Positions 14,654 to 22,787 of a stretch of DNA of 37,349 nt are shown piece after piece. Numbering within the stretch: the stretch's first letter is position 1; each line of letters opens with the position of its first letter. The notes under the pieces were generated by a model that saw only the letters and a program-made list of their open reading frames with translations, searched no databases and was not told where the DNA came from. The DNA is from Chromatiales bacterium (GTDB lineage: Bacteria > Pseudomonadota > Gammaproteobacteria > Steroidobacterales > GCA-2729495): positions 1 through 37,349 of the forward strand of contig NZCC01000063.1 of assembly GCA_002688175.1 (NCBI GenBank), in the 5' to 3' direction. Made by a program: the position numbers and the translations under genes.

Positions 14654-15553
14654 TTGCAGTCATTATCAACGCGACAGTTAATAGGCATAAAACTGGTGCG
14701 GGGAGTGTCTGCAGCTGCATTTGGCGCCCTTTCATTTCGCAAAAGGAGTATCCCGGTTCAAAAGAGCGAGTTTAGTTATGGCGCACATCGCAAAGAATGG
14801 CTGGATCGCCTGTTGCCTGAAGATCCGACTCTGAAGCCACAGGAGGCTGTTCTCTATATACATGGCGGTGGCTGGATCGCCGGTAATAAGCGCTACTATC
14901 CGGCAGATCTTCAGTTTCTGTGTAACGTCGGTTACGCGGTATTTAACCTGGGGTATCCGTTGGCGCCGGAGCATCCTCATCCGTTGTTGTTGCAGTCGAT
15001 ACTAAAAGCCGTGGCATGGATCAAACAACACCATCCGAAGATCAGCCGTGTACATATGATGGGCGATTCAGCCGGCGCTAATCTTGCTGCCATGTACGGT
15101 GTGCTTTACAGCAATCCGGAACTGTTGCCCTGTGTGGGGAGTGATTTTCTACCGGATGATTTGTTGTGTCCCGCTTCAGTCGTATCGATTTACGGCTTGC
15201 TGGAACGGGAAACTTTGCTTGGTGATGATCCTGCACAGGTCAAGCCGGTTGTCAGGCTATTTCTGCAAAGTTATGGCGGGCCTGAAGTTTTACAGCCAGG
15301 TCCAATTGCGCCGGAGAATGCAATTACGCCAATGGATCTGGCCTGGAAAAATCATCCGCCCTGTTTTCTTGGCGGTGGGGATATTGATTTTCTGTGCGGT
15401 TCATCAGATTTTTATGCGCAAGAACTAGAGAGCCGGGGCATTCCGGTAGAGCGCAAGATTTACCCGCAAGCGCAACATGGTTTTTTAAATATGCGCCACG
15501 AACAAACACCAGTGTTGAAACAGGATGTGCTGCAATTTCTTGCCGCCTATTAA
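14654..15553 (+). CDS. Alpha/beta hydrolase, hormone-sensitive-lipase type (fold-3)
   Basis: A 299-residue serine hydrolase. The oxyanion-hole motif is HGGGW (70-74). The nucleophile elbow is GDSAGAN (137-143, Ser139). An acidic residue lies in GGGDIDFL (about 241-248), and the catalytic His is in AQHGFLN (His275). Spacing fits esterases and lipases of the HSL/GDXG group, which cleave esters of small or medium acyl chains. The N-terminus (LIGIKLVRGVSAAAFGALSF) is hydrophobic and may anchor the protein. The start is a TTG at 14654 with a weak upstream agtaag; no better start precedes the conserved region. The gene ends 21 bp before the convergent RND gene, with a hairpin between them. Confidence 0.88.
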   Translation: MQSLSTRQLIGIKLVRGVSAAAFGALSFRKRSIPVQKSEFSYGAHRKEWLDRLLPEDPTLKPQEAVLYIHGGGWIAGNKRYYPADLQFLCNVGYAVFNLGYPLAPEHPHPLLLQSILKAVAWIKQHHPKISRVHMMGDSAGANLAAMYGVLYSNPELLPCVGSDFLPDDLLCPASVVSIYGLLERETLLGDDPAQVKPVVRLFLQSYGGPEVLQPGPIAPENAITPMDLAWKNHPPCFLGGGDIDFLCGSSDFYAQELESRGIPVERKIYPQAQHGFLNMRHEQTPVLKQDVLQFLAAY

Positions 15554-15563
15554 AGTGCGGAGT

Positions 15564-15589
15564 GCTGATCAGGCTCAGTTCTGATCAGC
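15564..15589. terminator. Hairpin between convergent hydrolase and RND genes
   Basis: Nine-base arms (gctgatcag at 15564-15572, ctgatcagc at 15581-15589) around an 8-base loop. It includes the last codons of the minus-strand RND gene. No T-run follows on either strand, so strength is uncertain; position between convergent genes suggests shared termination. Confidence 0.45.
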
Positions 15590-18500
15590 CGACTGTCCCG
15601 CTGTCTGTTTCTCAAGTTCTTTTATGAGTCGTGAGACATGCTCCGGTGATTTGGTCTTGCGTGCCAGCAGCGCGTAGATGGGTGGAATCAGGAACAGCGT
15701 CAGTACGACCGAGATCGTGACGCCGTAGAAAACGACAGCTCCGATCGTACGTCTGGATTCCGCGCCGGCACCAAATGCAAGTATCAGGGGTACCGCGCCT
15801 CCGGCTGTACACAGGCTTGTCATGACAACCGGTCGTAGCCGGATTGCGGCTGCATCAATGATGGCCGCATGAAATTCTTCGCCTCGATCACGCAGTTGAT
15901 TCGCGAATTCTACGATCAGGATACCGTTCTTGGCAGCCAGGCCGATCAGCATGATGGCGCCTATCTGGCTGTAAACATTGATCGATGAATCAAGCAGGGT
16001 AAGACCAATCAGACCACCGAATAGTGCGAGTGGTACCGTGCACATGATAATGACCGGGTGACGAAAGCTCTCGAACTGGGCGGCAAGGACAAGAAATGAG
16101 ATCAGCAGCGCCAATGCAAAGGCGAAGTAAATAGCATTGCCGGCCTGCTTGAACTCATAGGATTCTCCGTCATAACCAAGCATCAGCTCGCTCGATATTT
16201 CCTCGGCAATCATTCCTTCCATATAGTCCAGCGCCTCGCCCAGTGAGTAGCCAGGTTCGAGTGAAGCAGTCAGGCCAATCGAGCGCTGTCGGTCGAAGCG
16301 TCTGAGCTCCTTTGGTCCGGATGTCTCAGTCAGTTCGATGAGATTTGCCAGTGGTATAAGTTCTCCGGTTACCTGGGAGCGCACATAAATATTTTCAAGA
16401 TCAGAAGGCGTTGCCCGGTCTTCCGGCTGAGCCTGAAGCAGCACGTTGTACTCTTCACCATGGTTGACAAATGTGGTGACATTACGCGAGCCAAGCAGTG
16501 TTTCGAGGGTGCGGCCAACCTCGGTCAGCGACACACCGAGATCGGCAGCCCGGTTACGGTCAATCGAGACATTTATCTTAGGTTTGCTCTCAAAGTAATC
16601 AGAACGCATGCCAATAATTTTTGGATTTTCCTTGCGGACCCGGTTAAGAATCCTGTCCCGCCAATCTGCAATTTCTTCGTAGTCGGTGCCACCGAGTACG
16701 ATCGACAAGGGCTGACCAGAGGTCCAGATATTGAGGCTGGGTGGCAGCATGACCATGATAATAGCCCCCGGAATACGCGACACCTGGCCGCGCAATTCCA
16801 TGGCCAGCTCTGCGGCGACCCGATCACGTTCGCTCCATGGTGCCAGCGGCATATAGATAAATGCCGTGTTGACGTCGCCGCCTTCACCCGACATGCCGGA
16901 GCGAACGAGTACGCGCCGTGCATAACCGCGCTCGACGAGGCCCATCGCCGGTTCTTCAAACTGGCGAAGTTGACGGTCCATGTAGTCCGGTGTTGCTCCC
17001 TCGGGAGCTCGCAGCCAGCTGAACAGCAGGCCGCGATCCTCAGTGGGCGCATATTCTTCCGGAAGCGACAGGAACAATGCGGCGCTACCGGCCGTGATAC
17101 CGATGATGACGAGTAATGCCAGCCAGGAGCGCTGGATAATTAAAGTAATCAGGACTCGATACTTGCCTGTCAGCCACTTGAAAAAGTTGTCAATTGTGCG
17201 GGCGAGTATTTTACGTTGTATACCCTTCTCAAAGGCCTTCGACGCCAGCATTGGCACGAGTGTAAGCGCAATTAATGTTGAGAAACTAATGGCTGCCGCA
17301 AGTGAGATGCCAAATTCGCCAAATAACCGGCCGATTTTGCCACTCATAAATGAGATCGGGATGAATACAGAAACCAGCACCACGGTAGTGGCGACGACGG
17401 CAAAGCCAATTTCTCGAGTACCGTTGATTGCGGCGAGCAGTGCTGGCTGGCCTTTCTCAATGTGGCGGACAATATTTTCGAGTACGACAATCGCATCGTC
17501 GACAACCAGCCCAATTGCCAGCACCAGGCCAAGTAGCGTCAGCGTATTAATAGAGTAGCCAAATATCGCCATAACGATGAATGATGCAATGATCGCAATC
17601 GGTATCGTCAGCGCCGGTATCATCGTCGCGCGAATGGAGCCGAGAAAGGCAAAGATCACCAGCAGCACCATTGCGAGTGCGACGCCCAGCGCCTTGAGTA
17701 CTTGTTTCATCGATTCGCGAATGAACACGGAGAAATCGACAGCGGTCGTAATCTCGATATCATCCGGAATATGCTGGCGGATCTTGTCAAGATCGGCGAG
17801 CACTCCCTGGTTGACTGACAGGATGTTGGCCTGAGACTGCGGGATGATACCGAGGTTCATGCCCGGTACTGTGTTTGAGCGCGCAACCCGGCGGGTGCTT
17901 TCCGGCTCAATGCGTACTTCGGCGACATCATTGAGGCGTACAATACGTTTGTCAGCCGTCTGTGAAATAACAAGGTTGGCAAAATCCTCGGGGGTCTTCA
18001 GTTCGCTGTCGGTACGCAGGCTGAATTCCCGTTCAGTCGATTCAATCCGCCCGGCCGGTAGCTCGACATTCTCACGGCGTAGTGTGTTCTCGACGTCCTG
18101 TACCGTCAGATTACGAGCCGCGAGCGCTTCTCGATTAAGCCAGATACGCATCGCTATTCGTCGTGCGCCGCTCATCCTGATGGTTGCAACCCCGGGTACC
18201 ACCGATAACCGATCGACAATATTTCGCTCAGCAAAATCGGTGAGTTCCATGACACTTCGGTTTTCGCTTGATATGTCGATATAGATCGACGCATCCATGT
18301 TGATGTCTTCTTTCGTGATCTGGGGGGAGTCGGCCTCTTCAGGCAATAAACTCAGAATCCTCGATACGCGCTCACGTACGTCATTCGCAGCGCCATCAAT
18401 ATCACGTTCGATATTGAATTCGACCGTGATATTCGAGTATTCGTCCTGGCTGGTTGATTTGAGTTTTTCTATACCTGCAATGCCGGCAATCTCATCTTCG

Positions 18501-18700
18501 ATCACCTTTGTGATACGGCGTTCGATGACTTCGGCTGAGGCTCCACGGTAATTCGTAACAATCGATAACACCGGTGGACTTACATCAGGATATTCACGAA
18601 CGGACAACCTGTCGATTGCCAGCAGGCCGAGGATCACGAGCACAAGGCTGATAACAGCTGCGAAGACCGGGCGTCGGACACTGATATCGGAGATGAACAT
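15575..18700 (-). CDS. RND efflux permease (HAE-1/AcrB type)
   Basis: About 1041 residues, the usual length for a hydrophobe/amphiphile RND pump. It opens MFISDISVRRPVFAAVISL; a TTG ten codons upstream is in frame, but the ATG at 18700 directly precedes this conserved start. The proton-relay pair is visible in GLVLAIGLVVDDAIVVLENI (adjacent Asp residues in helix 4). Two large periplasmic domains follow helices 1 and 7, and the final helices include AAKNGILIVEFANQLRDRGE and PVVMTSLCTAGGAVPLIL. It exports small amphiphilic molecules using the proton gradient. The adaptor gene lies 40 bp upstream on the same strand. No outer-membrane channel gene is present, so a TolC-like protein encoded elsewhere is probably used. 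Substrate unknown. Confidence 0.93.
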   Translation of the reverse strand: MFISDISVRRPVFAAVISLVLVILGLLAIDRLSVREYPDVSPPVLSIVTNYRGASAEVIERRITKVIEDEIAGIAGIEKLKSTSQDEYSNITVEFNIERDIDGAANDVRERVSRILSLLPEEADSPQITKEDINMDASIYIDISSENRSVMELTDFAERNIVDRLSVVPGVATIRMSGARRIAMRIWLNREALAARNLTVQDVENTLRRENVELPAGRIESTEREFSLRTDSELKTPEDFANLVISQTADKRIVRLNDVAEVRIEPESTRRVARSNTVPGMNLGIIPQSQANILSVNQGVLADLDKIRQHIPDDIEITTAVDFSVFIRESMKQVLKALGVALAMVLLVIFAFLGSIRATMIPALTIPIAIIASFIVMAIFGYSINTLTLLGLVLAIGLVVDDAIVVLENIVRHIEKGQPALLAAINGTREIGFAVVATTVVLVSVFIPISFMSGKIGRLFGEFGISLAAAISFSTLIALTLVPMLASKAFEKGIQRKILARTIDNFFKWLTGKYRVLITLIIQRSWLALLVIIGITAGSAALFLSLPEEYAPTEDRGLLFSWLRAPEGATPDYMDRQLRQFEEPAMGLVERGYARRVLVRSGMSGEGGDVNTAFIYMPLAPWSERDRVAAELAMELRGQVSRIPGAIIMVMLPPSLNIWTSGQPLSIVLGGTDYEEIADWRDRILNRVRKENPKIIGMRSDYFESKPKINVSIDRNRAADLGVSLTEVGRTLETLLGSRNVTTFVNHGEEYNVLLQAQPEDRATPSDLENIYVRSQVTGELIPLANLIELTETSGPKELRRFDRQRSIGLTASLEPGYSLGEALDYMEGMIAEEISSELMLGYDGESYEFKQAGNAIYFAFALALLISFLVLAAQFESFRHPVIIMCTVPLALFGGLIGLTLLDSSINVYSQIGAIMLIGLAAKNGILIVEFANQLRDRGEEFHAAIIDAAAIRLRPVVMTSLCTAGGAVPLILAFGAGAESRRTIGAVVFYGVTISVVLTLFLIPPIYALLARKTKSPEHVSRLIKELEKQTAGQSADQN

Positions 18701-18740
18701 ATTTTTATTCTGGGGCCAAGGGTTATTCAACAGCCGGTGG

Positions 18741-19772
18741 CTATGAGGAACTCAGGACCTCAACCTGTGCCCCGCTGCGAACTTTCTGTACTCCCTCGGT
18801 AATCAGGACATCGCCGACCGTCAGGCCGCTGCGAATTTCGGCAAGACCGGGTGCGCGTACTCCAAGTTCAACCTGTTTCTCTATGGCGCGGCCATCTTCA
18901 ATGATAAAAACAAACTGGCGGCCCTGGCGTGGGATAAGCGCTTCCTCGGGGATCAGCAATACATCACTGCGTTCTGTTTCGAGATCGACGGTCAGAAACA
19001 TGCCGGGCTTTATCAGGTTACTGTCGTTCTGAATGACGGCAATGATTGTTAACGAACGGGTCACAGGATCTACACGCGAGTCAATCGAACTGACGGTGCC
19101 GGTGAATGGTTTGTTTGGGTAAACAGCGCTGGTGGCAACTATTGTCATGCCTTTCCCTAGGCTGGACAGGAAAGACTCGGGGATCGTGAATTCGAGTTTG
19201 ATCGTTTCTGCGTCATCGAGTGTCGTGATAATTGTGTCCGGGCCAACGAGATTGCCGAGGCTGACACGGCGAAGGCCCACGGTGCCGGAAAACGGGGCTC
19301 TTATATAACTATTATCCAGCCGGGCTTGTGCCGCGCGTACTTCGGCCTCGGCCATCTGTACGCCGGCTTCCAGTTCTTCAAGTTCTGCATCCGATACGAC
19401 ACGAGTTTTCCCCAGCGTACTGCTGCGACGGAACTGGCTGCGTTTTTGTTGCAGCGATGCTTCAGCAATATTCAGGTTGGCATGAATTTCGGCATTGTCG
19501 AGTTCGATGAGCAGGTCACCGGTATTAATCCGTTGTCCTTCGGTGAAGGCAATTCGTGTGACGACACTGGATATTCGTGATGTGACTTCAATGGATTCGT
19601 TTGCACGGGCCGTTCCAAGCGCTGTGAATCGATCAATATAACGCTGGGTCATGACTGGTTTGGCGATGACCATGACCGGTCCGCTGCGACCAAACGGGCT
19701 GCCGGAGGAATCCTGCTGCGACGGGTCGCACGCCGTAAGACAGGTACAGGCGAGCATGGCTATCAGCAGCAT
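18741..19772 (-). CDS. RND periplasmic adaptor lipoprotein (membrane fusion protein)
   Basis: About 343 residues from the ATG at 19772. This start gives a lipoprotein signal, MLLIAMLACTCLTACDPS, with lipobox L-T-A-C. An upstream ATG at 19910 would add 46 residues that would bury the signal, so it is disfavoured. Landmarks are the beta-barrel and lipoyl halves with VTSRISSVVTRIAFTEGQRI followed by GDLLIELDNAE, a coiled-coil hairpin (SLQQKRSQFRRSSTLGKTRV then ELEELEAGVQMAEAEVRAAQ), YIRAPFSGTVGLRRVSLGNL, and a membrane-proximal end with EGVQKVRSGAQVEVL. It bridges the RND pump to an outer-membrane channel. It precedes the permease gene by 40 bp, and the two form a two-gene operon. Confidence 0.92.
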   Translation of the reverse strand: MLLIAMLACTCLTACDPSQQDSSGSPFGRSGPVMVIAKPVMTQRYIDRFTALGTARANESIEVTSRISSVVTRIAFTEGQRINTGDLLIELDNAEIHANLNIAEASLQQKRSQFRRSSTLGKTRVVSDAELEELEAGVQMAEAEVRAAQARLDNSYIRAPFSGTVGLRRVSLGNLVGPDTIITTLDDAETIKLEFTIPESFLSSLGKGMTIVATSAVYPNKPFTGTVSSIDSRVDPVTRSLTIIAVIQNDSNLIKPGMFLTVDLETERSDVLLIPEEALIPRQGRQFVFIIEDGRAIEKQVELGVRAPGLAEIRSGLTVGDVLITEGVQKVRSGAQVEVLSSS

Positions 19773-19960
19773 GGGTGGCAGCTTATCTTTGTGCTGGGTC
19801 AATTGTATTCTCAGGGTCTTGTGGAAATTCAGAGAGCGATAATCTAGCAGATCGGCAACCCGTTCAGGTTGCCATATTGTACTCTCGTCACTGTGCGGTG
19901 ATATTTTCATAATGTGTTATTTTTACATAAGTTTTTCAGGATCAGACCGGGGGCAGCAGC

Positions 19961-20359
19961 ATGGTTAATGGTGTCCATCATATTAATTTCATCGTTCGGG
20001 ATTTGGCATCCGCAATTCCCACCTGGGAACGGATTCTTGATCGCGAAGTAACGTCCCACGATCAACTGGCTGAGCGTGGTGTGGCCATCGCACGATTTAA
20101 CCTCGGGCAAACATGGATTGTACTCGTGCAGCCGACGCGAACAGGTACGATACCGGCCGCTCACCTGGAGCAGCATGGTGAGGGGTTCTTTCTCATGTCA
20201 CTCGAGACTGATTCATTGTCGGCTGAAGTCGGCCGACTGGGTGAGGGGGCTTTTAATGGTGCCGAGCGGGAGGGGCTGGATGATTGGCGGGTGCGGGACG
20301 TTGCAGTCGGGGGGATGTTTGGGGCACGGGTACAGTTAGCCGGAAGTGGCGGATCTTGA
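19961..20359 (+). CDS. VOC family protein (glyoxalase/methylmalonyl-CoA epimerase-like)
   Basis: A 132-residue protein. It opens MVNGVHHINFIVRDLASAIP with a metal-ligand His in HHINF, then TWERILDREVTSHDQLAERG. The segment VAIARFNLGQTWIVLVQPTR supplies the strands and GEGFFLMSLETDSLSAEVGR the second half's start; such HGEGF/F-strand segments occur in epimerase-like VOC proteins. No substrate can be assigned. It is divergent from the RND adaptor and converges on the dipeptidase gene with only 11 bp between stops. Confidence 0.75.
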   Translation: MVNGVHHINFIVRDLASAIPTWERILDREVTSHDQLAERGVAIARFNLGQTWIVLVQPTRTGTIPAAHLEQHGEGFFLMSLETDSLSAEVGRLGEGAFNGAEREGLDDWRVRDVAVGGMFGARVQLAGSGGS

Positions 20360-20370
20360 CAGGGGCACCT

Positions 20371-21705
20371 TCACAATTCGAAAACCGGTCGGGTCAGGTT
20401 TTCCTGTCCGTCGTCAGTGACCAGGACGTTGTCTTCGATCCGGATGCCACCAAATTTTTTCAGGTGAGCCACTTTTTCCCAATTGATAGCTTTTCCGGCG
20501 GGTTGGGTGCGTAGCTCGTCCAGCAATGAGTCAATAAAGTAGAGGCCCGGTTCGATGGTCAGGACCTGGCCTGTTTCCAGCGTTCGGTTTAGTCGGAGTT
20601 TCGGGTAGCGTGCAGAGCGTTCTGTCTCAGTGCCGGCTGTGTCTGCATATGAGCTGCCGACTTCGTGAACCTGCAGCCCCAGGTAGTGACCCAGACCGTG
20701 CGGAAAGAAAGCGGCCGTGATGCCGGCTTCGACCGGGTCTGTAATTGCGGTACTGACAATACCCGTGGCCTGCAGCAGCGAGCCGATGGCCTCGTGTGCC
20801 GAGGCATGCAAATCCACAAAGGATATATCCGGCGCAATCTGGCTGACGAGTTGGCGCTGAATGTCGTCCAGGCCGTCAATGAGATCCTGAAAATCACCAG
20901 GGCCATAACTGTACGTACGCGTGATGTCACTGGCATAGCCATTGCAACTGCAGCCCGCGTCGATGAGCAGACTATTGCTATCGCCCGGTTCACGTTCGTA
21001 GTGCTGATAATGCAGCACGGCACCATGCGTATTTTTTGCGATGATGGCCGGATACGGCAGTTCGTTTTCGGTACACCGGCTCGCGGCAAGAAACGCGAGC
21101 AGGATGTCATATTCCGCAGCTCCGGCGCGAAATGCCTGTTCGGCAGCCCGGTGTGCGGGTACGGCCAGGGCCGTTGCCTGGCGGATGCATTCAACTTCGT
21201 ATCCGGTACGAAATGGACGGTAATAATGCAAATGCGTAAGTAGTTTATCCGGGTTCCGGTCCGCAACGGGTGGATCATGACGCCATTGCGACGTATCGCC
21301 AAGGTAGGCTACAGAGTCCTGCGACTTATTAAGTACCTGGTCGATATCGCTTAACAGCGGCAGCGCCATGATGTCGAAATGCTGTGCCCACGTTTCGCCC
21401 GGCAGTGCAGGTAGTGCGAACCAATAATCATCGGGTTGGTGGACGAGCAATCGGGGTTTCTCGCCCGGTCGATAGTGCAACACCGACTCAGGATGTTGCA
21501 GCAGTGGCAGCCATTGCAGGATATGGGGGTTGGGCTTGAATGGATAGCCCTGATCGTCCAGGAAGAAGAAGATCTCGGCACCGGCGCCGATAGCAATGGC
21601 GTCGTAACCCGTGGCGGCCAGCGCTTCATCGTAACGTGCCTTGACGATATCGAGATGGGCCGGATACAAAGCTGCGAGGAATTGATTAGCTGCTGTTGTT
21701 GCCAT
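20371..21705 (-). CDS. pepQ: Xaa-Pro dipeptidase (M24 metallopeptidase, PepQ type)
   Basis: A 444-residue protein, matching PepQ length, that cleaves dipeptides with C-terminal proline in the cytoplasm. The N-terminal domain reads [20 protein letters not shown] with [20 protein letters not shown], as in gammaproteobacterial PepQ. The catalytic pita-bread domain shows the metal ligands in order: Asp pair in [20 protein letters not shown], His in [18 protein letters not shown], Glu in [11 protein letters not shown] and Glu in [17 protein letters not shown]. All five dimetal ligands appear intact. The start is 22 bp from the start of divergent trpS, so promoter elements must overlap coding sequence. 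Confidence 0.93.
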   Translation of the reverse strand: MATTAANQFLAALYPAHLDIVKARYDEALAATGYDAIAIGAGAEIFFFLDDQGYPFKPNPHILQWLPLLQHPESVLHYRPGEKPRLLVHQPDDYWFALPALPGETWAQHFDIMALPLLSDIDQVLNKSQDSVAYLGDTSQWRHDPPVADRNPDKLLTHLHYYRPFRTGYEVECIRQATALAVPAHRAAEQAFRAGAAEYDILLAFLAASRCTENELPYPAIIAKNTHGAVLHYQHYEREPGDSNSLLIDAGCSCNGYASDITRTYSYGPGDFQDLIDGLDDIQRQLVSQIAPDISFVDLHASAHEAIGSLLQATGIVSTAITDPVEAGITAAFFPHGLGHYLGLQVHEVGSSYADTAGTETERSARYPKLRLNRTLETGQVLTIEPGLYFIDSLLDELRTQPAGKAINWEKVAHLKKFGGIRIEDNVLVTDDGQENLTRPVFEL

Positions 21706-21727
21706 TCGACTACTCTATAATTTACCC

Positions 21728-22750
21728 ATGAACAACGAAACCCTCAGGAATACTGTGTTAACCGGCGTGACCACGACCGGTACCCCGCACCTCGGAAATT
21801 ACGCCGGTGCCATACGACCTGCGATTGCGGCAAGCCATAATGATGATGCAAACTCATTCTATTTCCTCGCCGACTATCATGCGCTCGTCAAGAGCCAGGC
21901 TCCGGAATCAGTTCATCAGTCCAGCCTGGAAATCGCGGCAACCTGGCTCGCGTTGGGACTGGATACTGATCGGGCTATTTTCTACCGGCAGTCGGATATT
22001 CCGGAGATTCCGGAATTAACGTGGATCCTGAATGCGGTCACGGCAAAGGGCCTGATGAACCGCGCGCATGCCTACAAGGCTGCGGTCGCAGTTAACGAGG
22101 AAAGTGGCTCGCATGAACCTGACAAAGGCATCACGATGGCGCTATTCAGTTACCCGGTGCTGATGGCTGCCGATATCCTGTTATTCAATGCGCACCGGGT
22201 TCCGGTCGGCAAGGATCAGAAGCAGCACGTCGAGATGGCGCGGGATATCGCGCAGCGCTTTAATCATAATTTTAAGGAACTGTTTGTTCTGCCTGAGCCT
22301 GTTATTGACGACAATACGGCCGTGTTGTCCGGTCTCGATGGGCGCAAGATGAGCAAGAGTTATAACAACACCATCCCCTTGTTCGTGGCCGAGAAAAAAT
22401 TTCGTAAATTGATCATGAAGATCAAAACTAATTCACTGGAGCCTGGTGAGCCCAAGGAAACCAAAGGGTGCGCCTTATTCGAAATCTATCAGGCCTTTGC
22501 GAGCGAAGCAGAAGTCGAAATGATGAGGCAACGTTTTGCCGATGGCATTGGCTGGGGCGATCTCAAGCAGGAATTATTTGAGTACCTTAATGAACACTTG
22601 TCGGGCGCCCGTGAAGAGTACAATCGATTGCTTGCTGATCCCGGGCATATTGAGCGTGTCCTTAAAAAAGGTTCCGTTCGAGCCAGGGAAGTTGCCGTGC
22701 CGTTCATCGCCGAGGTCCGTGCTGCTGTCGGCATTCGCCCATTAGGGTAG
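21728..22750 (+). CDS. trpS: Tryptophanyl-tRNA synthetase
   Basis: A 340-residue class I synthetase that charges tRNA-Trp. The HIGH-like motif is [13 protein letters not shown] (17-29), with [11 protein letters not shown] after it. The KMSKS motif is present exactly (207-211) in [19 protein letters not shown]. Between them, [20 protein letters not shown] then [17 protein letters not shown] is the tryptophan-binding and dimer region seen in this family. Length is normal. The gene starts 22 bp from divergent pepQ and converges with uvrA 37 bp after its stop. It appears to be a single-gene transcript. Confidence 0.95.
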   Translation: MNNETLRNTVLTGVTTTGTPHLGNYAGAIRPAIAASHNDDANSFYFLADYHALVKSQAPESVHQSSLEIAATWLALGLDTDRAIFYRQSDIPEIPELTWILNAVTAKGLMNRAHAYKAAVAVNEESGSHEPDKGITMALFSYPVLMAADILLFNAHRVPVGKDQKQHVEMARDIAQRFNHNFKELFVLPEPVIDDNTAVLSGLDGRKMSKSYNNTIPLFVAEKKFRKLIMKIKTNSLEPGEPKETKGCALFEIYQAFASEAEVEMMRQRFADGIGWGDLKQELFEYLNEHLSGAREEYNRLLADPGHIERVLKKGSVRAREVAVPFIAEVRAAVGIRPLG

Positions 22751-22787
22751 AGCAGGCGGCCATGGCGCAATGGATATTGCCTCGAAA

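Noticed and set aside
16460-17116. 218-residue plus-strand ORF within the RND gene
   Set aside because: Entirely antisense to the strongly supported permease frame and without recognisable domain content.
19907-20176. Minus-strand 89-residue ORF upstream of the RND adaptor
   Set aside because: Antisense to the VOC gene start and Cys/His-scattered without a pattern.
20589-21302. 237-residue minus-strand ORF inside pepQ
   Set aside because: Alternate frame of pepQ on the same strand, with Arg/Thr/Ser-rich shadow composition.
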